Below, piece after piece: positions 17,281 to 25,291 of a DNA stretch of 64,000 bases. Below the pieces are notes generated by a model. That model saw only the letters and a program-made list of their open reading frames with translations, was not told the origin of the DNA and did no database searches. Made by a program: the position numbers and the translations under genes. Location: the NCBI GenBank assembly GCA_004359435.1, contig PTET01000001.1, positions 380,446-444,445 of the forward strand, read 5' to 3'. Origin of the DNA: Flavobacteriaceae bacterium. GTDB taxonomy: Bacteria > Bacteroidota > Bacteroidia > Flavobacteriales > Weeksellaceae. The number at the start of each line of letters is the position of its first letter. Position 1 is the first letter of the stretch.

Positions 17281-18102
17281 TTAGTTGAGTTCTTCTGGGG
17301 TGTTTGTAAATTCAGAGGCGTTTTGAAATTGATCTGTAGAATCTCCTTCAGTCGCTTCGAATTCTTTTGATTCTTTTTCTATTGAAGCATTTGCGCCTAC
17401 ACTTCTGACAATTTCTTTAAAATCGTTTTTCTTGAATTTAATTTTTTTGTGTTTAAGTGTTTCAGCCTCAATATAATAAACTGTGTCTTCAGAAATGTTG
17501 CTACAAAGGGCGCTAATTCGCTCAAGGTTGTTCATGATGTTGAACAAAATCAAACAATTCTTGGTTTGTTTTTTGTTGTCTTGAATGTATTTTTCAAGGG
17601 TTTCAGCGGTCTTTTTGTTGATTTCTTCAATGGCGATGTCTACCCGAAGTACTTTTCTGGAAAGCTCTGTGTCTTCATTTATAAAACCACCAATGGAGTC
17701 GCTTACTTGGCTCAAAACCAGATCGAAAACCTCATTGAAACGCACCGCCTCTAGTAGTTTTTTGTCGAAGGCAGAATTAAGGGTTTCTTTTCGAACATAA
17801 TTGGCGATGGTATACGCGTGATCTCCAATTCTCTCCAGGGAAGCAGAAATTTGTAGACCAGAAATCACAAACCTAAGATCGGAGGCTACAGGATTGTAAA
17901 GAGCGATAATGCTCTCACATTCAGCGTCAATGGTAGAGTCCATGCGGTTGACAATCTTCTCTATTTTGCGAACTTCGGTGGCTTGTTCGGTATCTAGTTC
18001 TTCGATGCAGTGTCTGGATCGTTCGATTTGATTGCTCACCAAATTCATCATTTTGATGATGTTTTCTTTGAGTGAAAATAATGAGAGATCGATTGTAGCC
18101 AT
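17281..18102 (-). CDS. phoU: PhoU phosphate-transport regulator with C-terminal extension
   Basis: The 273-residue protein has two three-helix bundles with metal-binding motifs: ASLERIGDHAYTIANY in the first and NNLERISALCSNI in the second. A polar acidic tail of about 45 residues follows the second bundle. PhoU restrains Pst transport and sets phosphate signalling through the PhoR kinase. It is the last gene of the pst operon, 14 bases after pstB. The tail is longer than in most PhoU proteins and looks disordered. Confidence 0.9.
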   Translation of the reverse strand: MATIDLSLFSLKENIIKMMNLVSNQIERSRHCIEELDTEQATEVRKIEKIVNRMDSTIDAECESIIALYNPVASDLRFVISGLQISASLERIGDHAYTIANYVRKETLNSAFDKKLLEAVRFNEVFDLVLSQVSDSIGGFINEDTELSRKVLRVDIAIEEINKKTAETLEKYIQDNKKQTKNCLILFNIMNNLERISALCSNISEDTVYYIEAETLKHKKIKFKKNDFKEIVRSVGANASIEKESKEFEATEGDSTDQFQNASEFTNTPEELN

Positions 18103-18116
18103 GGTTTTTTATAGGT

Positions 18117-18878
18117 TTATCCGAATCTACCGGTTATATATCTTTCGGTGGTTTCGTTGTTGGGTTTGGTAAATAGTTTTTTTGTATTGTCATATTCTAT
18201 GAGCTCACCCATGTAGAAAAAGGCCGTTTTGTCGCTAATTCTGGCCGCTTGCTGCATGTTGTGGGTTACGATCAAGATAGTAAATTCCTTTTTTAAATCC
18301 ACAAGCAAATCTTCAATTTTTCCAGTTGAAATTGGATCTAGAGCAGAAGTAGGCTCGTCCATTAATACCACATGTGGTTTTACCGCTAGTGTTCTGGCAA
18401 TACAAAGCCTTTGTTGTTGTCCACCTGAGAGTGCTAAGGCAGATTTTTTGAGTTCATCTTTTACCTCTCTCCACAAATCGGCCTGAACCAATGCTTCTTC
18501 TACCCTTTGGTCGATGAAGTTTTTGTCTTTGATCCCTTGAATTTTAAGTCCAAAAGCTACATTTTCGTAGATGCTTTTGGGAAAAGGATTGGGTTTTTGG
18601 AACACCATTCCAATTTGCTTTCTAAGCTGTTCAACACTTACTTCTTTTCTGTAAATGCTTTTTCCATCCATCAAAATATCACCTGCACTTTTATAGCCTT
18701 CGATGTAATCGTTCATTCGGTTGATGTTTCTAAGAAAGGTAGATTTCCCACAACCCGAAGGCCCAATGAGCGCTACAATTTCTTTCTCTCTAACCCCTAG
18801 GTTGATGTTTTTGATAGCCTGAAATTCTCCGTACCAAATGTTGATGTTTTTGGCCTCTAGTTTATATGTTGTTTCCAC
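18117..18878 (-). CDS. pstB: phosphate ABC transporter ATP-binding protein
   Basis: This 253-residue ABC ATPase has Walker [21 protein letters not shown], the Q-loop [20 protein letters not shown], signature [17 protein letters not shown] and Walker [17 protein letters not shown] followed by a histidine switch [13 protein letters not shown]. The NRMND and PNPFPKS segments are specific for PstB. It powers phosphate import through PstC-PstA. The gene sits between pstA and phoU with short spacers. Confidence 0.95.
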   Translation of the reverse strand: METTYKLEAKNINIWYGEFQAIKNINLGVREKEIVALIGPSGCGKSTFLRNINRMNDYIEGYKSAGDILMDGKSIYRKEVSVEQLRKQIGMVFQKPNPFPKSIYENVAFGLKIQGIKDKNFIDQRVEEALVQADLWREVKDELKKSALALSGGQQQRLCIARTLAVKPHVVLMDEPTSALDPISTGKIEDLLVDLKKEFTILIVTHNMQQAARISDKTAFFYMGELIEYDNTKKLFTKPNNETTERYITGRFG

Positions 18879-18893
18879 AATTTTATTATTTAA

Positions 18894-19757
18894 CTACCAT
18901 TTGTTTTGCCACTTGTTTCTAAGATATACCGCAATAAAGTTTAACCCGAAAGTTATTACTAAAAGGATGATGATTCCCGCTGCTGCATTGGTTTTAAAAT
19001 CTTCACTTGGCATACCTGTCCAATGAAAAATTTGTATAGGAAGCACCGTAAATTTATCCGTAGGTAAAACCGGAACCTTCGAGGCTCTTAAAAGCGCGCC
19101 AACTACAATAAGCGGAGCGGTTTCACCAATAGCTCTAGAGAGAGCTAGAATTACCCCAGTGAGAACCCCACCAATAGAGGCGGGTAAAATCTGCGTCCAA
19201 ATGGTTTGCCATTTGGTGGCTCCAAGGCCGTAGGCGGCTTCTTTGATAGATTTGGGCACAGCTTTGATGGCTTCTCTGGTAGATACAATGATAATGGGCA
19301 TTACCAGCAGCGAAAGAGTAAGCGAAGCCGCAAGAATGCTACTTCCAAAATCAAGTGCTTGCACAAAGACGGTAAGTCCTAAGATTCCATAAATTACAGA
19401 GGGTACTCCAGCCAAATTGGCTATGTTCACCTCAAGAAGATCGGACCATTTGTTTTTCTTACTGTATTCTTCTAGATAAACACCTGCGCCAAGTCCGATG
19501 GGGAAGGCAAAAAGTGCGGTAAACACAAGTACGTAAACCGATCCTAGTAGTGGAATTAAGATTCCCGATTTTTCGGCTCTTCGAGAAGAGTGGTTGGTGA
19601 TAAAATCCCAATCTATTCTTCCCAGTCCATCCATACCTATTTTTCCAATAAAAAAACACAAAGCCAAGAATCCTGCCAGGGTGCAAAAAATCCCCCAATA
19701 TTCAAATGCCTTGTCTTTTCTAGAATTCCACCTGTGGTTGTTTTTGAAATCAGTCAT
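18894..19757 (-). CDS. pstA: phosphate ABC transporter permease PstA
   Basis: This 287-residue permease has six hydrophobic helices. The coupling loop AVPKSIKEAAYGLGATKWQTIWTQILP near residue 175 is the EAA motif that contacts the ATPase. PIGLGAGVYLEEY and GVPSVIYGILGL are PstA-typical. Its first codons overlap the end of pstC by eight bases. It is complete, unlike its partner PstC. Confidence 0.93.
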   Translation of the reverse strand: MTDFKNNHRWNSRKDKAFEYWGIFCTLAGFLALCFFIGKIGMDGLGRIDWDFITNHSSRRAEKSGILIPLLGSVYVLVFTALFAFPIGLGAGVYLEEYSKKNKWSDLLEVNIANLAGVPSVIYGILGLTVFVQALDFGSSILAASLTLSLLVMPIIIVSTREAIKAVPKSIKEAAYGLGATKWQTIWTQILPASIGGVLTGVILALSRAIGETAPLIVVGALLRASKVPVLPTDKFTVLPIQIFHWTGMPSEDFKTNAAAGIIILLVITFGLNFIAVYLRNKWQNKW

Positions 19758-20271
19758 ATTTCTCTTGGTATTTTTTCTTGATGTAGAAACTAAAGTTGTT
19801 CAGCAAGAAAGTAAGAACAAAAAGGGCGATTCCTGCAGCAAATATGGAAGTTCTGATAAAAGGTGTAACCACCGTTAAGGCAAAGAATCCATAAACCACC
19901 GTGGGTACAGCTGCTAGCATTTCTAGCATGGGTTTAAAGATTTTTTGGGTATTGGTTTTGGCGTATTGGCTCAAATATATGGCGATAGTAAGGCCTACAG
20001 GTAAAGCTACAATCATGGCGATTGCAGTGGTCAAGAGCGTTCCTGATAATAGAGGAAGTATACCGAATTCACGGCTGATGGTCGGTGCCCATTTGGTCCC
20101 AAAAAGAAAATCTGTTATCCCTACATTGATTTCTTTGTTGGTGAAAAAAAGCACCGAATTGTATGTAAGTATAGCAATAATGCCTATTGTGGTAAAAATA
20201 GTTATCCCAGCACAAAACATCAAAAGGGTTTCGATGATTTTCTCAGTTTGTTTTCTCTCTTGTAGTGCCAT
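19750..20271 (-). CDS. pstC: phosphate ABC transporter permease PstC, internally shortened
   Basis: Only 173 residues are present where PstC proteins have about 290-320. The N-terminal part is normal (FLFGTKWAP, GILPLLSGTLLTTAIAMIVALPVGLTIAIYLSQYA, AAVPTVVYGFFALTVVTPFI), but after IRTSI near residue 143 it jumps straight to FAAGIALFVLTFLLN and the usual C-terminal tail. The missing 120-130 residues include the EAA coupling loop and several helices. The reading frame is kept, so the gene looks intact at first glance, yet the product could not couple to PstB. This resembles the other deletion joints in this window. Confidence 0.88.
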   Translation of the reverse strand: MALQERKQTEKIIETLLMFCAGITIFTTIGIIAILTYNSVLFFTNKEINVGITDFLFGTKWAPTISREFGILPLLSGTLLTTAIAMIVALPVGLTIAIYLSQYAKTNTQKIFKPMLEMLAAVPTVVYGFFALTVVTPFIRTSIFAAGIALFVLTFLLNNFSFYIKKKYQEKYD

Positions 20272-20346
20272 TATAAAATATTTAAATCATCAAGCTGTAA
20301 GCAATTTACAACTTGATGATTTGTTTAGAAAATGATTTCTCAATTA

Positions 20347-21309
20347 TTATTTGATGAAAGCAGAAAATTTTGCTTTTTGCTCTTGATATTTTTCCGTTGG
20401 AAGTGGAATGTATCCTGCTTCTGCAGAAAGTTCAGCTGCTTTATCCAAATAAAAGTTTACAAATTCAATAACCTCTGGTTTTTTTGCAGCTTCGCTATTT
20501 ACATATATAAATAGAGGTCTAGAAAGAGGGGCGTAGCTTCCATTTTTTACATTTTCTATTGTTGGAAGAACGGCTCCTTTTCCACCATTGATGGCAACTA
20601 GGTTAAGTTTGTCTTTGTTTTCTTCAAAGTAAGCAAGACCAAAGAATCCAAGAGCAAATTTATCTCCAGCAACTCCTTCTACCAAGATATTGTCATCTTC
20701 GCTGGCGTTAAAGTCTGATCTAGATTTTGGCGCTCCTTTTTCTGGATCTATAATTGCTTCGGTAAAGTAGTCATAGGTTCCAGAGTCTGTACCTGCTCCG
20801 TAAAGTTTGATTTCTTCGTCTGGAAATCCAGCTCTTACTTGTGACCATTTGGTGATTTTTCCTTCAGCGGCAGGCTCCCATATTTTTTTAAGCTCTTCTA
20901 CAGTTAGGTCTTTGGCAAAGGTATTTTCTTTGTTTACAACCACAGCTAGTCCGTCAAAAGCTACTTCTAGTTCTACATACTCAATTTTGTTCTCTTTTGC
21001 AGTTGCAGCTTCTTCCTCTTTGATGGCTCTCGAGGCGTCTGCAATAGCAATTTCACCTTTGGTGAATTTTTTAAATCCTCCTCCAGTTCCAGAAATCCCA
21101 ACATTTACACCCACGTTTGGAGCAATGGCTTCGAATTCTTCAGCCACAGCTTCTGTAATAGGTGCAACGGTAGAAGATCCGTCGATCTCGATAGTACCTT
21201 CAATGGCATCATTGGTTTTTGCGTTTTGGTTTTCGGTTTTTCCCTTGCAGGATACAACCAAAGCCATGATGCTTGCACTTAATAACAATAAGATTGATTT
21301 TTTTCTCAT
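20347..21309 (-). CDS. pstS: phosphate-binding lipoprotein PstS
   Basis: Starting at ATG 21309 gives 320 residues with a lipoprotein leader ([20 protein letters not shown], lipobox cysteine at about 21). The substrate-binding fold has [42 protein letters not shown] and [16 protein letters not shown], the phosphate-contact loops of PstS. It is first in the pst operon, behind a strong promoter match at 21337-21364. Confidence 0.94.
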   Translation of the reverse strand: MRKKSILLLLSASIMALVVSCKGKTENQNAKTNDAIEGTIEIDGSSTVAPITEAVAEEFEAIAPNVGVNVGISGTGGGFKKFTKGEIAIADASRAIKEEEAATAKENKIEYVELEVAFDGLAVVVNKENTFAKDLTVEELKKIWEPAAEGKITKWSQVRAGFPDEEIKLYGAGTDSGTYDYFTEAIIDPEKGAPKSRSDFNASEDDNILVEGVAGDKFALGFFGLAYFEENKDKLNLVAINGGKGAVLPTIENVKNGSYAPLSRPLFIYVNSEAAKKPEVIEFVNFYLDKAAELSAEAGYIPLPTEKYQEQKAKFSAFIK

Positions 21310-21336
21310 TTTTTTATAATTAATTTTTTTCAAGGA

Positions 21337-21364
21337 CAAAGGTACATTCTGTGTTTTTTTCCAA
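21337..21364 (-). promoter_or_regulatory. promoter of the pst operon
   Basis: On the minus strand TTG (21364-21362), a 17-base spacer and TACCTTTG (21344-21337) match the Bacteroidota promoter closely, 27 bases before the pstS start. I see no clear Pho-box-like direct repeat. Confidence 0.68.
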
Positions 21365-21377
21365 TGTTACCTAGATG

Positions 21378-22135
21378 TTAACTTTGTAAATTATTTTGAA
21401 GAAAAAACAGCATGCTTTTGGTGTAAAATTCCTCTGGATTATCTGCCTGAACCCAGTGTCCGGCCTCACTAACAGACAAAATCTGTGCATTTGTAAATTG
21501 ACTTCTTATAATTGGAAAATCTTCAGAGCTTATATAAGGAGAATTTTCTCCGTACAAAAATAGGGTTTGAATGCTAGAAGTACCATTTTGGGATAATTTT
21601 CCAAAATCACATCCAAATTGGCTTTCCATTTAAAGGTGTTGTCTTTTTGTCTTTCAATGTTTTTTCCAACAAAACCTACCAGTTCCCTATCTTCTAGTTT
21701 TTCCAATAAATATTGATGTATGTCACTTCGATCTTCGAACTTTTTTAAATCTGTACTGTGTAAAAGGTTTAGAAGACCTAACATTGAAGGCTGATAAGCC
21801 CTCTGACAAATGTCTACAACAATTACTTTGTGAAATCTTTCTGGATATAAGAAAGATAGGGTGATGGCAACTTTTCCTCCCAGAGAATGTCCGATGATTA
21901 AACATTTTTTGATGTTCTCAGAATCCATGTACTGGATAATGTCCTGGGCCATGCTTTCAAAGCTCATGTTTTTTTGGTGTGGACTCTGTCCGTGATTGGG
22001 TAAGTCTAAGAGATGTACTCTATAAGTTTGGGCATATCTTTTTCCCAGTACACCCCAGTTGTCACTCATTCCAAGTAGCCCGTGCAGAATAATTAAATCT
22101 GTTTTGGGTTCTTCGATTTTTCTATAATGAAGCAT
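21378..22135 (-). pseudogene. alpha/beta hydrolase (YbfF-like esterase) with one frameshift
   Basis: From ATG 22135 the frame reads LIILHGLLGMSDNWG (oxyanion region), the nucleophile elbow IIGHSLGGKVAI and VVDICQRAY, as in YbfF-type esterases. It runs to ENYPK near 21590, then leaves frame. The correct continuation IQTLFLYGENSPYIS...SEAGHWVQADNPEEF, with the catalytic histidine, lies in the next frame and ends at 21378. Adding one base to the four-T run at 21586-21589 restores NYPKNGTSSIQTLF, so this looks like a homopolymer slip, either in the cell or in sequencing. The start overlaps pdxJ by 14 bases. Confidence 0.8.
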
Positions 22136-22853
22136 TCTTGAGCTTTTCTTGATAAGATTGGATGGTTTTTTCAAGTCCAAGATACAAGGCTTCACAAATT
22201 AGTGCATGGCCAATAGATACCTCTGATAGTTTGGGGATTTCTCGGGCAAAAAATTCGATATTTTGTAGGTTTAGATCATGACCCGCATTAATTCCTAATC
22301 CCAGTTCACTGGCTTTGATAGCCGTTTCTAGGTAGGGATTAATGGCGTTTGTATTAGATAAGGTATAATTTTGCGCGTACATTTCGGTGTAAAGTTCAAT
22401 TCTATCTACCCCTGTTTTGGCTGCACTTTCTACCATGGCTGGGTTTGGGTCTAAAAAGATGGAGGTTCGAATGCCTTGGGCTTTAAATTCAGCAATCACT
22501 TCGCTAAGAAAGTCAAAATGTTCTTCTGTATCCCAGCCTGCGTTTGAGGTGATGCTGTTTACTTGGTCTGGCACCAAGGTTACTTGATGAGGTTTTACTT
22601 TGAGTACCAGATCCATAAAAGGTCTGTAGGCCGGGTTTCCCTCGATGTTGAATTCGGTCTGAATGAGATCTTTTAATTCTTCAACATCTTGATAAGTAAT
22701 GTGTCTTTCGTCTGGTCTTGGATGAACGGTAATTCCATCTGCCCCAAATTTTTGACAATTTACCGCTGCCTCTAAAACGCTTGGGAAATTTCCACCTCTA
22801 GCATTCCGAAGGGTTGCAATTTTATTTATATTTACACTCAATTTGGTCTTCAT
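22122..22853 (-). CDS. pdxJ: pyridoxine 5'-phosphate synthase
   Basis: This 243-residue TIM barrel is of standard length. It shows LSVNINKIATLRNARGG, GADGITVHPRPDERHI, TLVPDQ and LGINAGHDLNLQN, which carry the conserved residues of PdxJ. The enzyme condenses 1-deoxyxylulose 5-phosphate with 3-amino-2-oxopropyl phosphate to pyridoxine phosphate. Its end overlaps the esterase gene, so the two are probably co-transcribed; the DUF456 gene on the other side is divergent. Confidence 0.94.
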   Translation of the reverse strand: MKTKLSVNINKIATLRNARGGNFPSVLEAAVNCQKFGADGITVHPRPDERHITYQDVEELKDLIQTEFNIEGNPAYRPFMDLVLKVKPHQVTLVPDQVNSITSNAGWDTEEHFDFLSEVIAEFKAQGIRTSIFLDPNPAMVESAAKTGVDRIELYTEMYAQNYTLSNTNAINPYLETAIKASELGLGINAGHDLNLQNIEFFAREIPKLSEVSIGHALICEALYLGLEKTIQSYQEKLKNASL

Positions 22854-22915
22854 CTAAATCGTCTTGAAATTTGGTGAAACAAAAATAAGTTAAAAAACAA
22901 AAACAATTGCATTCT

Positions 22916-23416
22916 ATGGAAGATTCAACCCAGCAGTATTTGTCTTTATTTATTATGGTAATAGGACTTTTTGGGATTATTTTGCCTTTTGTTCCAGGGG
23001 TTTCTCTGGTATGGTTAGGTTTCTTGCTTTTTAAATTCACCCAGATTTGTACCTATTCTTGGACAACGGTATTTGTTGCGCTTGGATTTACCCTTTTTGC
23101 CTTTGCCATGGAATATGTGGTTCCTATTTTGGGGACCAAAAAAATGGGAGGAACCAGATATGGTGTTATCGGAGCGATGATAGGTCTTGTGATGGGAGCT
23201 TCTATCGGATTTGGGGTTGGGGTTTTATTCATGCCTTTTATTGGGGCGTTTATAGGGGAGCTTCTTTACGATGGTCAAGATTTTAAAAGAGCTTTCAAAG
23301 CTTCTTTGGGGACTATTATTGGCTTTATGCTAACCACAGGAATCAATATTCTTGTGGCTTCTTGGATGCTTATTTTGGCGTTCAAAGATTTCGGCTTTTT
23401 AGATATGTTTAAGTAG
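22916..23416 (+). CDS. DUF456 family membrane protein
   Basis: From ATG 22916 the protein has 166 residues and several glycine-rich helices: FIMVIGLFGIILPFVPGVSLVWLGFLLF, VVPILGTKKMGGTRYGVIGAMIG and GPFIGAFIGEL-like FMPFIGAFIGELLYDG. The pattern of PG and GGS/GTR-rich loops is that of DUF456, a membrane family of unknown function. It is divergent from pdxJ and upstream of the rimP-nusA-infB operon. Confidence 0.83.
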   Translation: MEDSTQQYLSLFIMVIGLFGIILPFVPGVSLVWLGFLLFKFTQICTYSWTTVFVALGFTLFAFAMEYVVPILGTKKMGGTRYGVIGAMIGLVMGASIGFGVGVLFMPFIGAFIGELLYDGQDFKRAFKASLGTIIGFMLTTGINILVASWMLILAFKDFGFLDMFK

Positions 23417-23430
23417 TAAATGCGTATATT

Positions 23431-23462
23431 TTTGTCCTGCAAAAGAAAATTTGTTATCTTTG
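23431..23462 (+). promoter_or_regulatory. promoter of the rimP-nusA-infB operon
   Basis: TTTG at 23431-23434 and TATCTTTG at 23455-23462 are separated by 20 bases, a textbook Bacteroidota promoter. The first gene starts 61 bases later, leaving a leader that contains a terminator-like hairpin. Confidence 0.75.
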
Positions 23463-23489
23463 CGGTTAATTGAGAGAATTGAAAAGATT

Positions 23490-23518
23490 GAAGAGGGCAG
23501 TTTAGCCCTCTTTTTTTT
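23490..23518 (+). terminator. terminator-like hairpin in the leader of rimP-nusA-infB
   Basis: AGAGGGC, a six-base loop and GCCCTCT are followed by eight Ts, all between the promoter and the rimP start codon at 23524. In shape it is an intrinsic terminator placed inside the leader. Because NusA itself modulates termination, attenuation or autoregulation is a reasonable inference; it might instead end read-through from the upstream DUF456 gene. Confidence 0.75.
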
Positions 23519-23523
23519 AAACC

Positions 23524-23991
23524 ATGAAAAAAAGAGCAGAAGAATTATTGCATGAAGTTTTGGCCGAAAACCCACATTTGTTTTTGGTGGATTTTAAGGT
23601 GGATTTATCCGGTAAAATTTCTGTAACAATTGATGGAGATTCGGGGGTAAAGGTCAAAGACTGTGTAACGGTTTCAAGACACATTGAGCACAATTTGCTC
23701 GAAGAAGACCCCGAGATGGAATTTTCATTGGATGTTTTTTCTGCAGGTGTTGGAAGCCCACTAGTTTTACCAAGACAGTTTAAAAACAATGTTGGAAGAG
23801 AGCTCAAGGTAATAACCAATCAAGGAGAAGAATTTCTTGGAACCCTTACTGGGGCAGATGAAACTCAAATTGAACTTTCATGGAGTCAAAAGGAGCCTAA
23901 GGAAATCGGAAAAGGAAAAATCTTGGTTGAAAAATCAATTAACATAGAACTAAGCAATATAAAACAAGCAATAGTGCAAATTACGTTTTAA
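23524..23991 (+). CDS. rimP: ribosome maturation factor RimP
   Basis: The 155-residue protein has the RimP pattern: LFLVDFKVDLSGKISVTIDGDSGVKVKDCVTVSRHIEHNL, then FSLDVFSAGVGSPLVLPRQFKNNVGREL, ending in a short SH3-like domain with GTLTGADETQIEL. RimP helps late 30S subunit assembly. It is the first of the classic rimP-nusA-infB operon, with 12 bases to nusA. Confidence 0.94.
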   Translation: MKKRAEELLHEVLAENPHLFLVDFKVDLSGKISVTIDGDSGVKVKDCVTVSRHIEHNLLEEDPEMEFSLDVFSAGVGSPLVLPRQFKNNVGRELKVITNQGEEFLGTLTGADETQIELSWSQKEPKEIGKGKILVEKSINIELSNIKQAIVQITF

Positions 23992-24003
23992 CGACAAAAT
24001 GAA

Positions 24004-25239
24004 ATGGATAGTTTAGCTTTAATAGAGTCTTTTGGAGATTTTAAAGATGAAAAGAATATTGACAGAATCACCCTGATGGCAATATTGGAAGAATCTCTGA
24101 CTTCTGTTCTCAAAAAGAAGTTTGGATCTGAAGACAATTTTGATATTATTGTAAATCCCGACAAAGGAGATCTTCAAATTTGGAGAAACAGAATCGTGGT
24201 TGCAGATGGAGAAGTAGAAGATGAAAATGCCGAAATCGAAATTTCTCAGGCTAGAAAAATCGAGCCTGATTTTGAAGTAGGAGAAGAAGTTTCTGAGGAA
24301 GTTTTGATTCAGAATTTGGGTAGAAGAGCCATTTTGGCCCTAAGACAAAATCTAATTTCTAAGCTCACAGAACACGATAATGTTCAACTTTTTGATAAAT
24401 TCAAAGATTTGGTTGGAGAGATGGTTTCCGCTGAGGTTCATCACATCAGAAACAGACATGTAATTGTGATGGATGATGATGGAAACGAAATGATTCTGCC
24501 CAAAGAAGAGCAAATTCCTTCTGATTTTTACCGCAAAGGAGACTCCATTAAAGCGGTGGTAGAAGATGTGAAATTTAGAGGAAACAAACCGCAAATCGTG
24601 ATTTCTAGAACTTCACCCAAGTTTTTAGAAAGACTTTTTGAGCAAGAAATTCCAGAGATTTTCGACGGGATTATCACCATCAAAAAAGTAGTGAGAATTC
24701 CAGGTGAAAAGGCAAAAGTAGCCGTAGAATCTTACGACGATAGAATCGACCCTGTGGGAGCTTGTGTGGGTATGAAAGGATCAAGAATTCACTCGATTGT
24801 AAGAGAGCTTCAAAACGAAAACATCGATGTGGTAAACTTTACAACCAATCAACAGCTTTACATTACAAGAGCACTGAATCCAGCCAAAATCACCCGAATG
24901 GATATCAACGATGAAGCCAAATCTGTGAAGGTATACCTAAAACCAGAAGAAGTTTCTAGAGCGATCGGAAAAAGTGGATACAACATTCGCTTGGCTTCTA
25001 GACTTACCGAGTATGACATCGATGTGTTTAGAGATTCACCAGCCGAAGAAGATGTTGAACTAAGCGAATTTTCGGATGAAATCGAACCATGGATCATTGC
25101 TGAATTTGCCAAAATTGGACTAGATACTGCCAAAAGTGTATTAGAGCATGATTTGGTAGATTTGGTAGGTAGACTAGATTTAGAAGAAGAAACCATTAGA
25201 GAAGTAATCCAAATTCTTCGTGAAGAATTTGATGAATAA
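24004..25239 (+). CDS. nusA: transcription termination/antitermination factor NusA
   Basis: The 411 residues run from the N-terminal polymerase-binding domain (ITLMAILEESLTSVLKKKFG) through an S1 domain (SAEVHHIRNRHVIVMDDDGNE) to two KH domains (ISRTSPKFLERLFEQEIPEI, VGACVGMKGSRIHSIVRELQ, and a second GKSGYNIRLASRLTEYDIDV). A short acidic helical end follows instead of the long acidic repeats of Escherichia coli, normal for Bacteroidota. NusA controls pausing and termination. Confidence 0.95.
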   Translation: MDSLALIESFGDFKDEKNIDRITLMAILEESLTSVLKKKFGSEDNFDIIVNPDKGDLQIWRNRIVVADGEVEDENAEIEISQARKIEPDFEVGEEVSEEVLIQNLGRRAILALRQNLISKLTEHDNVQLFDKFKDLVGEMVSAEVHHIRNRHVIVMDDDGNEMILPKEEQIPSDFYRKGDSIKAVVEDVKFRGNKPQIVISRTSPKFLERLFEQEIPEIFDGIITIKKVVRIPGEKAKVAVESYDDRIDPVGACVGMKGSRIHSIVRELQNENIDVVNFTTNQQLYITRALNPAKITRMDINDEAKSVKVYLKPEEVSRAIGKSGYNIRLASRLTEYDIDVFRDSPAEEDVELSEFSDEIEPWIIAEFAKIGLDTAKSVLEHDLVDLVGRLDLEEETIREVIQILREEFDE

Positions 25240-25291
25240 ACCTAAGATTTGGGTTTTCAAAGTAATAAGTAAGTAATAAATCAACAGACGT

